Shown: positions 1-9,837, counted from the first letter of the stretch. The stretch: DNA of 64,000 nt from Caldifermentibacillus hisashii (GCF_027568575.1 NZ_JANUVP010000015.1); one strand, 5' to 3'. A program made the numbers and translations. Notes: a model not told the origin generated them from the letters alone.

Positions 1-1
1 T

Positions 2-1234
2 GCTATTAAAAAAGCAAAAGATGCTGAGAATGCTGGAACTCGTGCGGCAATGAGTTTAAGTACAATTACAGACAACATTATTATGGCAGAAGACAACGTG
101 TCTCCAATTTGCCAAGATACTGGTCTTCCTACTTTTAAAGTAAAAACTCCAGTTGGTGTAAATCAATTAGAAATTAAAGCGGCAATTCAAAACGCAATTG
201 AAAAAGCTACAAAAGATGCAAAATTACGACCAAACGCTGTTGATTCATTAACAGGTAAAAACAGTGGAAATAACTTAGGTGAAGGTTTACCTGTTATTAA
301 ATTCGAACAATGGGAAAACGATTACATTGAAGTAAAATTAATTTTAAAAGGTGGCGGATGTGAAAACAAAAACATCCAATATAGCTTACCTTGCGAATTA
401 GAAGGTCTTGGTCGTGCTGGACGTGACTTAGACGGTATCCGTAAATGTATTCTTCATGCTGTATGGCAAGCACAAGGACAAGGTTGTTCTGCTGGTTTCA
501 TCGGTGTTGGAATCGGTGGTGACCGCTCTTTAGGTTATGACCTTGCAAAAGAACAATTATTCCGTCACGTTGAAGATACAAACCCTAATCCTGATCTTGC
601 AAAATTAGAAGAATATATCGTTGAAAAAGCAAACACTCTTGGCGTTGGTACGATGGGATTCGGTGGAGAAGCAACTTTACTTGGCTGTAAAATTGGTGTA
701 GCTCACCGCTTACCTGCATCATTTTTCGTTTCAGTAGCATACAACTGTTGGGCTTTCCGTCGTATGGCAGTTGACATTGATGCAAACACTGGCGAAATCG
801 TAAAATGGCATTATCAAGACGGAGAAAAAATTACGTTCAAAGACGAACCAAAAGCTGAAACAAATAGCGAAAGTAGAGTTGTTGAGCTTCGTGCCCCAAT
901 TACTGAAGAGCAAATTCGCGAGCTTAAAGTTGGTGACGTTGTAAAAATTTCTGGTCGCATGTACACTGGTCGTGACGCAATCCACCATCATTTAATGAGC
1001 CACGATGCACCAGTTGATTTAAATGGACAAATTATTTATCACTGTGGTCCTGTAATGGCAAAAGACGAAGATGGAAACTGGACTGTAAAAGCTGCTGGTC
1101 CTACTACATCAATTCGTGAGGAGCCTTATCAAGGAGATATTATGAAAAAATTTGGTATCCGGGCAGTTATCGGTAAAGGCGGTATGGGACCAAAAACATT
1201 AAAAGCACTACAAGAACATGGAGGTGTATTATAG
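2..1234 (+). pseudogene. Class I fumarate hydratase, cut by the window edge at 5' and truncated at 3'
   Basis: Class I (iron-sulfur) fumarase converts fumarate and malate in the TCA cycle. The reading frame is open from base 2, so the true start lies upstream; the ATG at 50 is internal. Three conserved cysteine motifs are visible, ICQDTGLP, GCSAGFIGVG and YNCWAF, at the positions expected for 4Fe-4S ligands of the family, followed by the C-terminal beta-subunit-like part (YHCGPVM). The frame stops at HGGVL-stop, where family members normally continue GGVYLHAIGG and about 100 more residues. The break coincides with the break of the convergent regulator gene, so this is probably a rearrangement or assembly junction and not a natural terminus. 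Family call is firm; functionality is doubtful. Confidence 0.85.
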
Positions 1235-1235
1235 C

Positions 1236-1938
1236 AGGTGCCGAGAATGATGTGACAAGCTAAAGCCCTTTCTAAAAGATACTCATCTTTAAATATTGAA
1301 AGCGCTCGTTTCACATAGGAGCTAGCTAATTCATAATAGTATAGATTTTTATAACTTAGGGCTAAATTGTAATAAAAAATACCCAGCTCCAATTTTCCCC
1401 CTAAACATTCATATCCATGTTGTTTTATTAGTTTTTCTCCCGTTTCAATTGCTTTCACAAAGTCATTCTTCTTAATATAAAATAACAGTAAAACATTAGC
1501 GAGAAGAAAGAAATTCCGATTTGTATCACAGGAAATAACCTGCCTAAGGGTATTGATTAACTTATCGGCTTCTTCCATATCATTTTTTATAAGTAGGTAG
1601 CGGCAATATACAATTTGAAATTTACTATAGGATTCTTCCCCAGCAATTTGTGCAAATTCCTTTAATTCCTCGATATCTTCATTTCCTTCGTTCATTTCCA
1701 ATAAATTTCTATACCAATTTTCAATTCTTGAATCAACTAAACTACTTTTTTGACCTATCAGTCTGTAATTGATTCCCAGCCTTTCAAAGAGAAGCGTATA
1801 TAATCCATCATCCGCAATAACTAGATTATTTTCAATTCTACTTAGATAGGAGGGAGTACAAATTCCTCGACAAAGTTCGTCTTGTTTCATATTTTTCTCC
1901 AACCTTTTTAGTTTGACCAGTTTCCCAATATTAGACAC
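1236..1938 (-). pseudogene. XRE-type HTH regulator with TPR-like C-terminus, 3'-truncated
   Basis: The N-terminal 60 residues form a helix-turn-helix (GKLVKLKRLEKNMKQDELC then PSYLSRIEN), as in SinR/PlcR/Rgg-type regulators. Helical TPR-like repeats follow, typical of RNPP peptide-sensing regulators. I place the start at the GTG at 1938 because AAGGGGTGA lies 5 nt upstream. The repeats read through HIILGTCY, and then the frame enters antisense fumarase sequence near 1236 and has no natural end, so the last TPRs are missing. The ligand and target genes cannot be read from the sequence. It is convergent with the broken fumarase. Confidence 0.75.
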
Positions 1939-2209
1939 GACAATCACCCCTTCCTCCAACTAACGCCTCATACATTCCTAATATACTGATTATACAAAAA
2001 AAGGGGCATTCTCAATTATTTCTATGAATGTAAGTCTTTATTTTTAAACTTACACAAGTCGATCGTAACTTTGTGTACTAACCCCTATATAAATTATATA
2101 AATTACGTAATTTACAATATATTATAATCAATGTATCTTTTTAAGTAGATACTAGTATCGGAAATAAAAATAATTAAAAGAGAGCTATTAATAAAAATAA
2201 ATTAATATA

Positions 2210-2472
2210 AAGGGCTGCTGAATGTTTATACGGGTTTGTTTTCGTTAGGCGAAGGAATGAGCAACGACTAAATTCGCTTGAGCATCAATAAGGAATATTA
2301 GTCTATCAAACCCATCGATTTTTATATTTCTTCTCTCAAAAAGGTTAGTTAATTTTTCAAATGCAATTTTCATTTATAGACTTAAAATCCGGTATATAGT
2401 ATTCGTTTTATAATCTTAATACTTTATCCAAATTCCATCCAAAAATAGAATTCAAATACTTCAGCAGCCCTT
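2210..2472. mobile_element. MITE-like or degraded IS element with 13-bp inverted ends
   Basis: AAGGGCTGCTGAA at about 2210 and TTCAGCAGCCCTT at 2460-2472 are exact inverted copies enclosing about 260 bp. The interior has no long open frame. Terminal inverted repeats of this kind, ending in GGGCTG, suggest a non-autonomous element or IS remnant. No clear target duplication was seen, so the assignment is tentative. Confidence 0.4.
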
Positions 2473-2650
2473 AACTTTTTTATTTTGTCAGAAGGAAAAA
2501 GTAACTGCTTAAATGAACGATTTATACGTAAAAACTGGCTACATAGTTAAAATACTTCCATGTTTAAAATATATTCCACGAGCAACTGTTTCTTCTGCAG
2601 GCACCGATAGTGTAGGCGGTAAAGTGTATTTATACAGATAAAAATAGGGT

Positions 2651-2723
2651 AAGAGGGCTATCTCGAAGTGCTATTCTCTTTTAAACAACCCAATGGGATG
2701 AAACGCTTGGGATAGCCCTCTTT
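2651..2723 (+). promoter_or_regulatory. Long leader hairpin upstream of the ABC operon
   Basis: AGAGGGCTATCTC (2652-2664) pairs with GGGATAGCCCTCT (about 2709-2721) with one mismatch, enclosing about 44 nt. The right arm ends 11-12 nt before the GAGGGG ribosome binding site of the ATPase gene at 2742. It could be an attenuator or terminator controlling the exporter; the T-tract after it is weak (TTTCG). Confidence 0.45.
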
Positions 2724-2741
2724 CGAATAGAGGGGACTTTC

Positions 2742-3422
2742 ATGATAGAAATAAAAAATGTGACGGTCGCATATCAAACACAAACGAATCAATCAATATT
2801 CGTTTTAGATGATGTGTCAACTACGGTAGAAACGGGACAATGGGGATCGATTATTGGGCCATCTGGCTCGGGGAAGACTTCTTTTCTGAAATTAATCGGC
2901 GGATTACTAGTGCCGGCTAAAGGAACTGTGGTCATTGACGAAAAGAATATCTATCAAATGAAAGAGAATCAAAAGAAATCATTCCGGCACACAAAAGTTA
3001 GCTTTGTCTATCAACAGTTTCGTCTACTTCCACAGTTTTCTGTTTTGGAAAATGTAATGCTTCCACTCATCCCTTACAATAAAAGGAGTTTAATTCAAAA
3101 AAAGGCAATACAAATCATTGAAAAAATCGGCTTATCGCATCGAATGAACCATTTACCAAGCGAGCTTTCGGGTGTTGAACAACAGCGAGTTGCAATTGCT
3201 CGTGCATTGATAACAGATCCGGAAATATTATTATGTGATGAACCGACAGGAAACCTAGATTTTGTAAATCGGGATAATCTTTTGATGTTGCTTGAGGAAA
3301 TCCATCAAGAAGGTCATACAATCATTTTAGCTACTCATGATGAAGTTGTAGCGAATAAAGGACAGCGGATTATCGAAATTGCAGATGGGACATTGAGAGA
3401 AAAGGAGTTGCACCATGATTAA
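2742..3422 (+). CDS. ABC transporter ATP-binding protein (LolD/MacB type)
   Basis: This 226-residue ATPase powers the permease encoded directly downstream, with which it overlaps by 8 bp. Walker A (GPSGSGKTS, about residue 40), Walker B with DEPTGNLD (about residue 165) and a His switch (ATHDE) are all present. The signature motif reads LSGVEQQ instead of the usual LSGGEQQ, an unusual change at a conserved glycine that could lower ATPase activity. Length and the GNLD ending match the LolD/MacB/FtsE class, which drives FtsX-fold permeases for peptide or lipoprotein export or detoxification. The start is supported by GAGGGG upstream. Confidence 0.9.
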   Translation: MIEIKNVTVAYQTQTNQSIFVLDDVSTTVETGQWGSIIGPSGSGKTSFLKLIGGLLVPAKGTVVIDEKNIYQMKENQKKSFRHTKVSFVYQQFRLLPQFSVLENVMLPLIPYNKRSLIQKKAIQIIEKIGLSHRMNHLPSELSGVEQQRVAIARALITDPEILLCDEPTGNLDFVNRDNLLMLLEEIHQEGHTIILATHDEVVANKGQRIIEIADGTLREKELHHD

Positions 3423-5907
3423 GTATGCATGGACATCCGTAAAAAACAATAAATCAAGTTCGGCACTTTTCATTATTGCCATGATCGCTATTTTAACAGT
3501 TAGTACAATTAGTCTTCACTCAATTAAAGATATTCAAGCACAAGTAGATGATGATATTAAACATTTTGCACGGGGAAGCTATGACATACTGGTCCGCGCT
3601 AAAGATAGTCAGACACCCGTTGAAAAAACGTTAGGTGTAGTAGAAAAGAATTACTTAGGAGCAGGAAATGGTGGAATCACAATTGAAATGTGGAAAAAGA
3701 TTCAATCTATGAAAGAGATTGAAATTGCCGCACCGGTTGCTTCATTAGGTTATTTCACTGGATTTTCTCGGACTGTAGATTTTCCTTTTCCTGAGTCTAG
3801 TAGTTTACTGAGTGCCTCGTTCATCACCTCAGATGGAATTCATGAATATCAATGGGGTGATAAAAAAGAGACATTTTACTTAAAACAAGATGGATATTTT
3901 GATGGTTTTGATTCTTTAAAGGACTTTAAAAGACGAACGGAAACTTCCGTCAGTGGTGAAAAGCCTAGATTTATGATTCCCCAATCGTTTCATCTTGTTA
4001 TGGGCATAGACTTCGAACAAGAAGGAAAATTAACTGGTATTCCTTTTAATGAATTAATTCGGGAATTAACGCCTGAGGAACAAATGTTCATGTCGTTTGC
4101 AGAAAAGGCAGCAATCATAAAGGTTTTGTATTTGAAAGACCCGAAAATTTCTGTGAAAATAAATATAAACATCCAAAACATTCCTTGGGAAACAAAAGAT
4201 ACACTTGCATTGAAAGAAAAATTGGGTATATCTACTTCCCATGATGGTATGTTAGAATTTGTAGATGATGAAGCAAGAAAATCGCTTATTGAATATTTAT
4301 CTAACTTAGAACCAATATCTAATACGTCGTATACATTTGACTTATCTAATCAAGTCACACCCTTTTATTTCGAACCATTTTCAGTGGACTATAATGGAAA
4401 CATATCTCCATCTGAAAATTACGCTACTTCAATTAGTGAATCAAGTCAATTTTATTCTACAAGCCCGGTTGAATATCAAATAAAAAAGGATTATTTAGCT
4501 GTTAAACAAGTTGGAGAACAAGATCATGTACCAACTTACCGTGAAATCAAAAAACACGGACAACCAGGATATTATAATACAACTGCTGTACCATTTTTAT
4601 TCGTTCCAATTAATGCCTTTTCAGCGAAGGAATATGAAAAATCCTTAGCAGCAAGCCCACTAGGGATTTATCATCAAGCACCTACAACGACAAAGGATGG
4701 AACAGTCGTCCATGAAACAGCAGTTCCGGGGAGTTTCATTTCCTCACCGGCCCACGGATTAATTGATATTAATGACACAGTTCATATTAAAGGTGAAAAA
4801 CCTATTGATGCTATTCGTATAAAAGTAGCCGGTATTCACCAATACGATGAAGAGGCAGAGAAAAAAATCCTTCACGTCGTTGAACAATTACACAAACTTG
4901 GCGATTTCCATATTGATATCGTAGCCCGTGCCTCGCCAAAAACGATGCAACTTGATGTAGAAGGAATCGGAATGGTAACCCAGCAATGGACAAGTTTAGG
5001 TGCTGCTGCCAAGATAACCGATGGATGGAATCTATCTAATATGTTAATTAGTGGATTATTTATATTGGTAGGATTCATTTATATTTTGAATCGAATCTTC
5101 TTTTGGAAGAATACAAGGAAAAATGAAACAAAAATTTTATCGGATATTGGTTGGAGTGACAGGCATATCAACACTTTTCACTTTTTAGAACTTGGGATTC
5201 TGGGGGTTATTGCCACTTTTATTAGTTTTATTATTATGTGCAGTTTTATTTATTTTCAACTTCTCGATGGATCATCATTGTTATTATTGTCTGGTATATG
5301 CTTCCTTTTTGGATTCATTATTTTTATTATTTGTTTAAAACCATCAAACTATCAATTAACGATTAAACAAGGGGCTCCAGGTAAGTCAATATTTGTTCGG
5401 AATCTTTATTACTACAGAAAGTTTATTGTCTTAACTTTTATTCAATTAATGATTATCACGATTTTGCTCTATTTCATTATTGGATCAAATTCAACAACAA
5501 GTAGCTTGACATCCGATACCAATCTCGGGTCCTATATTTATAATGCTATCTCCTTTTCCTTATTGCTAATAATGGTTGTGTCTGTTATTTTAGCCGTAAT
5601 TACAGTGGCGGAGAGTAATACTTCTTTCTTAACTTTGCGGCAGACAGAAATGCTTACACTCCGAGATATCGGGTGGAAACGGAAGACTATTCAGCGCTTA
5701 TATTTAAAGGAAATGGCAACATGGACTGCTTGTAGTATCTTTCTTGGGACAATCCTTGGTATTTGTTTGTTCGTTATCACATTTGAATTCACTCTTTTTA
5801 TGACCTTAATAGCCTTACTGATTAGCGTTGTTTTATATGGAATTGTATTAATAACATCCTATTTTGTCATATCAAAGCAAATTCATTCATCAAGGATATT
5901 TCTGTAA
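3415..5907 (+). CDS. FtsX-fold ABC transporter permease
   Basis: This 830-residue membrane partner of the preceding ATPase has an N-terminal transmembrane helix (about residues 15-37). A very large extracytoplasmic region follows to about residue 540, and then two C-terminal groups of hydrophobic helices typical of FtsX/MacB permeases (first near LISGLFILVGFIYIL). Cytoplasmic LSDIGWSDRHI and LRDIGWKRKTI are repeated coupling-helix-like motifs, which supports an internally duplicated architecture. The ATG overlaps the ATPase stop, indicating translational coupling. Substrate is unknown; the large outer domain suggests handling of peptides or cell-envelope molecules. Confidence 0.85.
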   Translation: MIKYAWTSVKNNKSSSALFIIAMIAILTVSTISLHSIKDIQAQVDDDIKHFARGSYDILVRAKDSQTPVEKTLGVVEKNYLGAGNGGITIEMWKKIQSMKEIEIAAPVASLGYFTGFSRTVDFPFPESSSLLSASFITSDGIHEYQWGDKKETFYLKQDGYFDGFDSLKDFKRRTETSVSGEKPRFMIPQSFHLVMGIDFEQEGKLTGIPFNELIRELTPEEQMFMSFAEKAAIIKVLYLKDPKISVKININIQNIPWETKDTLALKEKLGISTSHDGMLEFVDDEARKSLIEYLSNLEPISNTSYTFDLSNQVTPFYFEPFSVDYNGNISPSENYATSISESSQFYSTSPVEYQIKKDYLAVKQVGEQDHVPTYREIKKHGQPGYYNTTAVPFLFVPINAFSAKEYEKSLAASPLGIYHQAPTTTKDGTVVHETAVPGSFISSPAHGLIDINDTVHIKGEKPIDAIRIKVAGIHQYDEEAEKKILHVVEQLHKLGDFHIDIVARASPKTMQLDVEGIGMVTQQWTSLGAAAKITDGWNLSNMLISGLFILVGFIYILNRIFFWKNTRKNETKILSDIGWSDRHINTFHFLELGILGVIATFISFIIMCSFIYFQLLDGSSLLLLSGICFLFGFIIFIICLKPSNYQLTIKQGAPGKSIFVRNLYYYRKFIVLTFIQLMIITILLYFIIGSNSTTSSLTSDTNLGSYIYNAISFSLLLIMVVSVILAVITVAESNTSFLTLRQTEMLTLRDIGWKRKTIQRLYLKEMATWTACSIFLGTILGICLFVITFEFTLFMTLIALLISVVLYGIVLITSYFVISKQIHSSRIFL

Positions 5908-5948
5908 TAAGGTAGTTTTAGTGATCCGGACTTATTGGTCGCGTTTTT

Positions 5949-5984
5949 CCTGCCTCAGTGTAAAAGGAGGCAGGATTATTTTTT
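5949..5984 (+). terminator. Rho-independent terminator of the ABC operon
   Basis: CCTGCCTC and GAGGCAGG form an 8-bp stem followed by a T-rich tract (ATTATTTTTT), 41 nt after the permease stop. Confidence 0.85.
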
Positions 5985-6034
5985 AATAGTATAAGAAAGT
6001 ATAAAAATACAAGCAATTAACTTGGGATTAGTTT

Positions 6035-6190
6035 TATTGTCTAGCTACGAGCGCCAGCGACTAGCAAACTTCACTCCCCTCCACTACGATAAGTCAACTA
6101 TCGGCTCGTCCCTCACCGTGTTTCCTTTATCTCATTGCGGGGCGCTCCAGTTTGTACGTCGCTAAGCGGGCGCTCTGCGCTTTTCTTAAT
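6035..6190. repeat. GC-rich intergenic repeat-like segment
   Basis: This segment starts TTGTCTAGCTACGAGCGCC and ends GGGCGCTCTGCGCTTTT. It is markedly more GC-rich than its surroundings and has no good gene. From memory, similar intergenic segments (TCTAGCTNCGGCGCC...GCGCTTTT) are common in Bacillaceae genomes. Only one copy was noticed in this window, so the repeat status rests on that recollection. Confidence 0.4.
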
Positions 6191-6308
6191 GTATCTATTA
6201 CTACCACACGCTTAATAAATTTCCCTCTATAGTTCTTTTTCTATCATTTCTAATACTTCATTGGTTGAAAAAATGTTATTGTTTTGTAGTGCGATCATCA
6301 TGATCATT

Positions 6309-6818
6309 TTATAACTTCCGGAAATACCTTAACGAAACGTAATCTTCCCCTTCTGCATTACCATAGCTTGCACGTTCATGTTGAAAGACAAATCCCCTTG
6401 CCTCATAGAAAGGAATTCCCTTCATATTGCCCTTTGCAACGGAAACCCATTGTTCAGTAGCGTTAAACTCTTCTTTTTGCTGTTTCGTAATGGCGTCCAA
6501 AATCATTGTGCCAATTCCTTCATTGCGGCGACTCGGGTCAACATAGAGTACATAAAGTTCCCCTGTCGTTTCATCAATCATTCCGCCGCCACCGGCACCG
6601 ACGACAACATTATTTTCAACAGCAACAAAATAACCGCCCCAATTACGGTCACTATGTGTCACTTCCTGTAAAATCCGTTCATGGTTATAAAACTCCTCTA
6701 CAATTCTCTGAATACGTTCTTTCGTAAGCAGTTCTTGATACGTTGCCCAATATCCTTCTGTACAAACTTTTGCTATGCCTGCAACATGGCTTTCGTCTGC
6801 TTTACATATTTTTATCAC
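6309..6818 (-). CDS. GNAT family N-acetyltransferase
   Basis: A predicted acetyl-CoA-dependent acetyltransferase of about 169 residues. The acetyl-CoA binding motif appears as VLYVDPSRRNEGIG, preceded by the beta-strand region VENNVVVGAGGG and followed by GIPFYEARGF, the usual last motif. I choose the GTG at 6818 because GGGGAG lies 6 nt upstream; longer TTG or upstream starts lack spacing. The acetylated substrate cannot be inferred. It lies directly downstream of a decayed kinase remnant. Confidence 0.8.
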   Translation of the reverse strand: MIKICKADESHVAGIAKVCTEGYWATYQELLTKERIQRIVEEFYNHERILQEVTHSDRNWGGYFVAVENNVVVGAGGGGMIDETTGELYVLYVDPSRRNEGIGTMILDAITKQQKEEFNATEQWVSVAKGNMKGIPFYEARGFVFQHERASYGNAEGEDYVSLRYFRKL

Positions 6819-6832
6819 TGAATTCTCCCCCG

Positions 6833-7033
6833 TCAATTAAAAATAACCAAATCCGCTTGCCGGACCGGTTGCCCCGTTCTAAATATTGTTCTTCTTCCGG
6901 CCGATAACGCTTGCTCTTTCAACAATGTAATCATCCAGGTGAAAAGCGGTATTTTAATTTCTGCTTTATAAAGTTGCTTGCTTAATAGATTGGCAGCTGT
7001 TGATTTTTCCGAGCGGTTAATACCCACAATCAA
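6833..7033 (-). pseudogene. Remnant of a uridine-kinase-like P-loop protein
   Basis: The frame opens with VGINRSEKSTAANLL, a Walker A motif in which the second glycine has become glutamate. A neighbouring frame then reads FHLDDYIVERASVIG, the diagnostic D-D-Y strand of uridine-kinase-like P-loop enzymes. The original frame resumes with QPVRQADLVIFN, which resembles the family C-terminus. The product would need over 150 residues, so the middle is deleted and the frame shifted. This is best read as a dead gene. Confidence 0.55.
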
Positions 7034-7149
7034 TCTAGTTTCACCTTTTTAAAGCTTTTTCGAATTTTAACATTACTTCTTTAGCTATAGCTTTGATGTT
7101 TTCAAATATTCTATTAGAAGGATTTATCTACATACGAACCTTTTTACCC

Positions 7150-7602
7150 TTACAAATCCAATGCTAATCGCACCATATCCCTACATTGAATGCCATTTTC
7201 AAAAATTGGCTCAGGGTAATGCTTCACGAAATAATCGCGGTCAATTCCGGTTATTCGGAAGCCGCATTTTTGGTATAGAGCGAGCTGACCAATACTTGAA
7301 TTTCCTGTTCCGACTTCGATGATTTCATATCCTGAAGACCTTGCTTTTTTTATGGCATCCATCACCAACCACTTGCCAATACCCAGCCCCTGTTCCTTTT
7401 CGTCAACAGCAATATTAACTAATTCAACAGTTGCCGGTCTAGTCCGTAATAGGATATAAACACCAATGATCTGGTTTTCTTTTTCAGCAATAAAGCATTC
7501 TCCCCGTTGAATATATTCCTGAACATGTTCCAAGGAAGGGTCTGCCAATAACAACAGGTCCATTGGTGGGGTTTCATTGATATTAAGTTTACGAATAATC
7601 AT
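7150..7602 (-). CDS. GNAT family N-acetyltransferase, YvbK-like
   Basis: This 150-residue acetyltransferase has a textbook acetyl-CoA site: VNIAVDEKEQGLGIGKWLV, then GNSSIGQLALYQKCGF. The C-terminal segment NGIQCRDMVRL matches my memory of Bacillus YvbK-type proteins. The ATG start gives the expected N-terminal beta strand (MIIRKLN). It is monocistronic and minus strand, and its biological substrate is unknown. Confidence 0.85.
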   Translation of the reverse strand: MIIRKLNINETPPMDLLLLADPSLEHVQEYIQRGECFIAEKENQIIGVYILLRTRPATVELVNIAVDEKEQGLGIGKWLVMDAIKKARSSGYEIIEVGTGNSSIGQLALYQKCGFRITGIDRDYFVKHYPEPIFENGIQCRDMVRLALDL

Positions 7603-8221
7603 TTATCTATTTAACAAACCTCCTGATTAACCCATTTTCCTGTTCTTTTGTGCTGCACATTGCTGTTTTTTTAATCGGTTAAATTTTCTTGGATCATGAT
7701 GCCTTGTTGCGGATTTTTCTCTAATCCGCTTAATCGATTACCTACCTGTTTCATTGAATTTATTTTTTGTCCACTGTCATCCTAATCAGTTTTTGCTTAA
7801 AATTTTTCACTTCTATCGTACTGTAAACGACACAAATCCATTTCAATAAATGATTATTCCTAAGAACAACGTCAAATAAACCATTCTCATTAAAATGGAA
7901 TTTTTGCAGTGACCGGATTGTATCAATTGGTTAAGACGGTAACACCAACGAAATTTAACGAATGATAAGAAATTAGCAGAAACGTCTACTGATCCATCCG
8001 ATCGAATGCGATTCAGTTTTGGAGGAAAACATGTTCGCATCACTCCCGTTGTACCCTCTTCAGGTAACTCCGAGGGAGACAGGGCGCAAAAACAAATGGT
8101 CTCTGGAAAACGCAAATACTTGTAGAAATCCATTAAAAATCGACTTAATAGATGAAAAAAATGTCGCTCCTCGTCATAAAAAAATAAAAGCGGCTTTGTT
8201 TGCAATCTTTGAATTTGTTCA
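7603..8221. other. Gene-free or decayed stretch
   Basis: No recognisable intact gene was found. Short overlapping frames exist on both strands (about 7843-8205 minus and 8019-8387 plus), but neither resembles a family I know and both lack convincing starts. The interval probably includes the lost N-terminal half of the MFS transporter that follows. Confidence 0.5.
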
Positions 8222-8818
8222 TTGGGTTCGCAAGCAAGTTACTATAAAAAAATTATTTCTATTACCTTTATCACAGTCTTTTTTAATACATGGGTATGGG
8301 AAGTTGGCATGCTACTGGCTTTATCCAAGATTAGTTCTGCAAGTGAACAACTCTATAGTATTTTACAAGGGTTGTTTGGGGGTATAGTTATTGTTACCAA
8401 TATCATCATCCCATATTTTATAAAAAAAATGACACTGCGCCATTACTTCATTGGTTCGATTATCTGGGCTACCGGAATTACCTACTATGGTCTCCTTTAT
8501 GATATTCCGCATTTTTTCATCGGGGCCGCCATTGTTGGTATTGGAATGCCGCTCGCCAGTTTAACACGGGTGTATATTGTTCAATCACTGGTACCGGAAG
8601 ATAAAATGGGCAGAGCATTTAGCTTTAATGCTGTTTTATTATATTTTTCGAACACCATCTCACTTGCACTTTATGGTATTTTCTCCCTACATGTGTCCAT
8701 CCAATTTTTAATGTGTGTGAGTGGTATCTTCATGTTGCTTGTCAGCTTGATAGGACTACTTTCTTCTATATATTTTACGAAATTCGGTCGGCGTTTTCCG
8801 ATACATTTTCATAAATAG
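8222..8818 (+). pseudogene. C-terminal half of an MFS transporter
   Basis: About 198 residues with six hydrophobic segments match the second half of a major facilitator family exporter. The loop YFIKKMTLRHY and the segment VPEDKMGRAFSFNAVLL are typical of the macrolide-efflux-like MFS class. A full transporter needs about 400 residues; no matching first half exists upstream in any frame and no ribosome binding site precedes the fragment. It is convergent with a broken AraC regulator. Confidence 0.7.
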
Positions 8819-8823
8819 ACGAT

Positions 8824-9579
8824 TATAGGAAGAAATTTTTTAAACCCGTGTTCTAGTGCAATTGATAAAATGGATTCATCTGTATTGATTAATGAGTGCT
8901 GACTTTTAAACAAACGATATAATTGCAGCCAAGAGTATGGAGAAATCCCTGTCTCTTCCTTGAACTGATGGGCAAATTGATATTTATTTAATCCCGAAAT
9001 GTTGGCCATCTGATCGAGTGACCAATCTTCTGTATAGTTTTCTTTTAGGGCATTGATTACTATATCAATATTTGTTTTCGTTTGAATCGTTGGCAGTTCC
9101 TTTTGATGAGATCATAAGCCAAATTGTAAGAGCAAGATAGTAAGCTGTGCTACACTATTATCCAAAAACAAATCATTCGCCGGTAGTTCTTCGGCTTCTT
9201 GTTGAATGAAATAATTATGGATAAAGGACGCCCACTGGCTAATCAGCGGGTGTCTAAATGCCTGTGCAGAAAACTCCGGCTCCGGTTGTTCAATACCTAA
9301 TTGAATAGCTGCCTCCTTCACTACTTCCGGCTCAATTTCAATAAGAAACTTTTCCTGTGTAACTTTTAGTTGTTTATGTGGTTCATTTGGGTTAAAAATA
9401 AAAAACTCTCCAGCATGAATGGTAAGATCCTCATAATAGGTCTGATATACACTTTTTCCAAAGAATGAAAAAATAAATTTATAACTTGTATCGTCTCGCC
9501 AATTACGTTCTTCTAAATGATTGCGCCGAATTAAGATTAAACCATTATTATTTGCTATGATCATCATCGATACTTCCAA
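8824..9579 (-). pseudogene. AraC-family regulator with internal stop and frayed C-terminus
   Basis: The first part (9112-9579) is a cupin-like ligand domain (HAGEFFIFNPNEPHKQLKV). In the same frame after a TGA at 9112-9114 the protein continues through LPTIQTKTNIDIVINALKE and DQMANISGLNKYQFAHQFKEETG. That is the first helix-turn-helix of an AraC DNA-binding domain. The second HTH starts (SILSIALEHGFK) but then shifts frame and ends. One nonsense codon plus a 3' lesion make this a pseudogene. It may once have regulated the adjacent, also broken, MFS gene. Confidence 0.8.
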
Positions 9580-9837
9580 TCACGTTAATTTTATCTAGTA
9601 CGACTGCCTTAAATTTTCTGTTTCATCTACTACCCTAGCTCGATTCAGAAAATGGATTAATCACTTTCCATCCAATTCCTACAAATAATTTCCTTAGCAT
9701 CCACAAATGGACTCCGCCTATCAAGAGGAGCATGCGCTCATTCGTTTTACTTTCCACTTGCAGGATGTTTTTAAAAAATGAAAAGACCCTACCAGTATAA
9801 TCTCTTTAATGTTACTCATCTTCTTCCCACATAAACT

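Larger units (their letters stand above)
1960..2741. other. Gene-free stretch between regulator and ABC operon
   Basis: This A/T-rich interval holds no credible gene. It contains a roughly 260-bp segment bounded by 13-bp inverted repeats and a long hairpin just before the ABC operon; both are listed separately. Confidence 0.6.

Noticed and set aside
7843..8205. 120-residue minus-strand open frame
   Set aside because: No domain, weak start, and it overlaps other frames in a decayed region; coding potential unconvincing.
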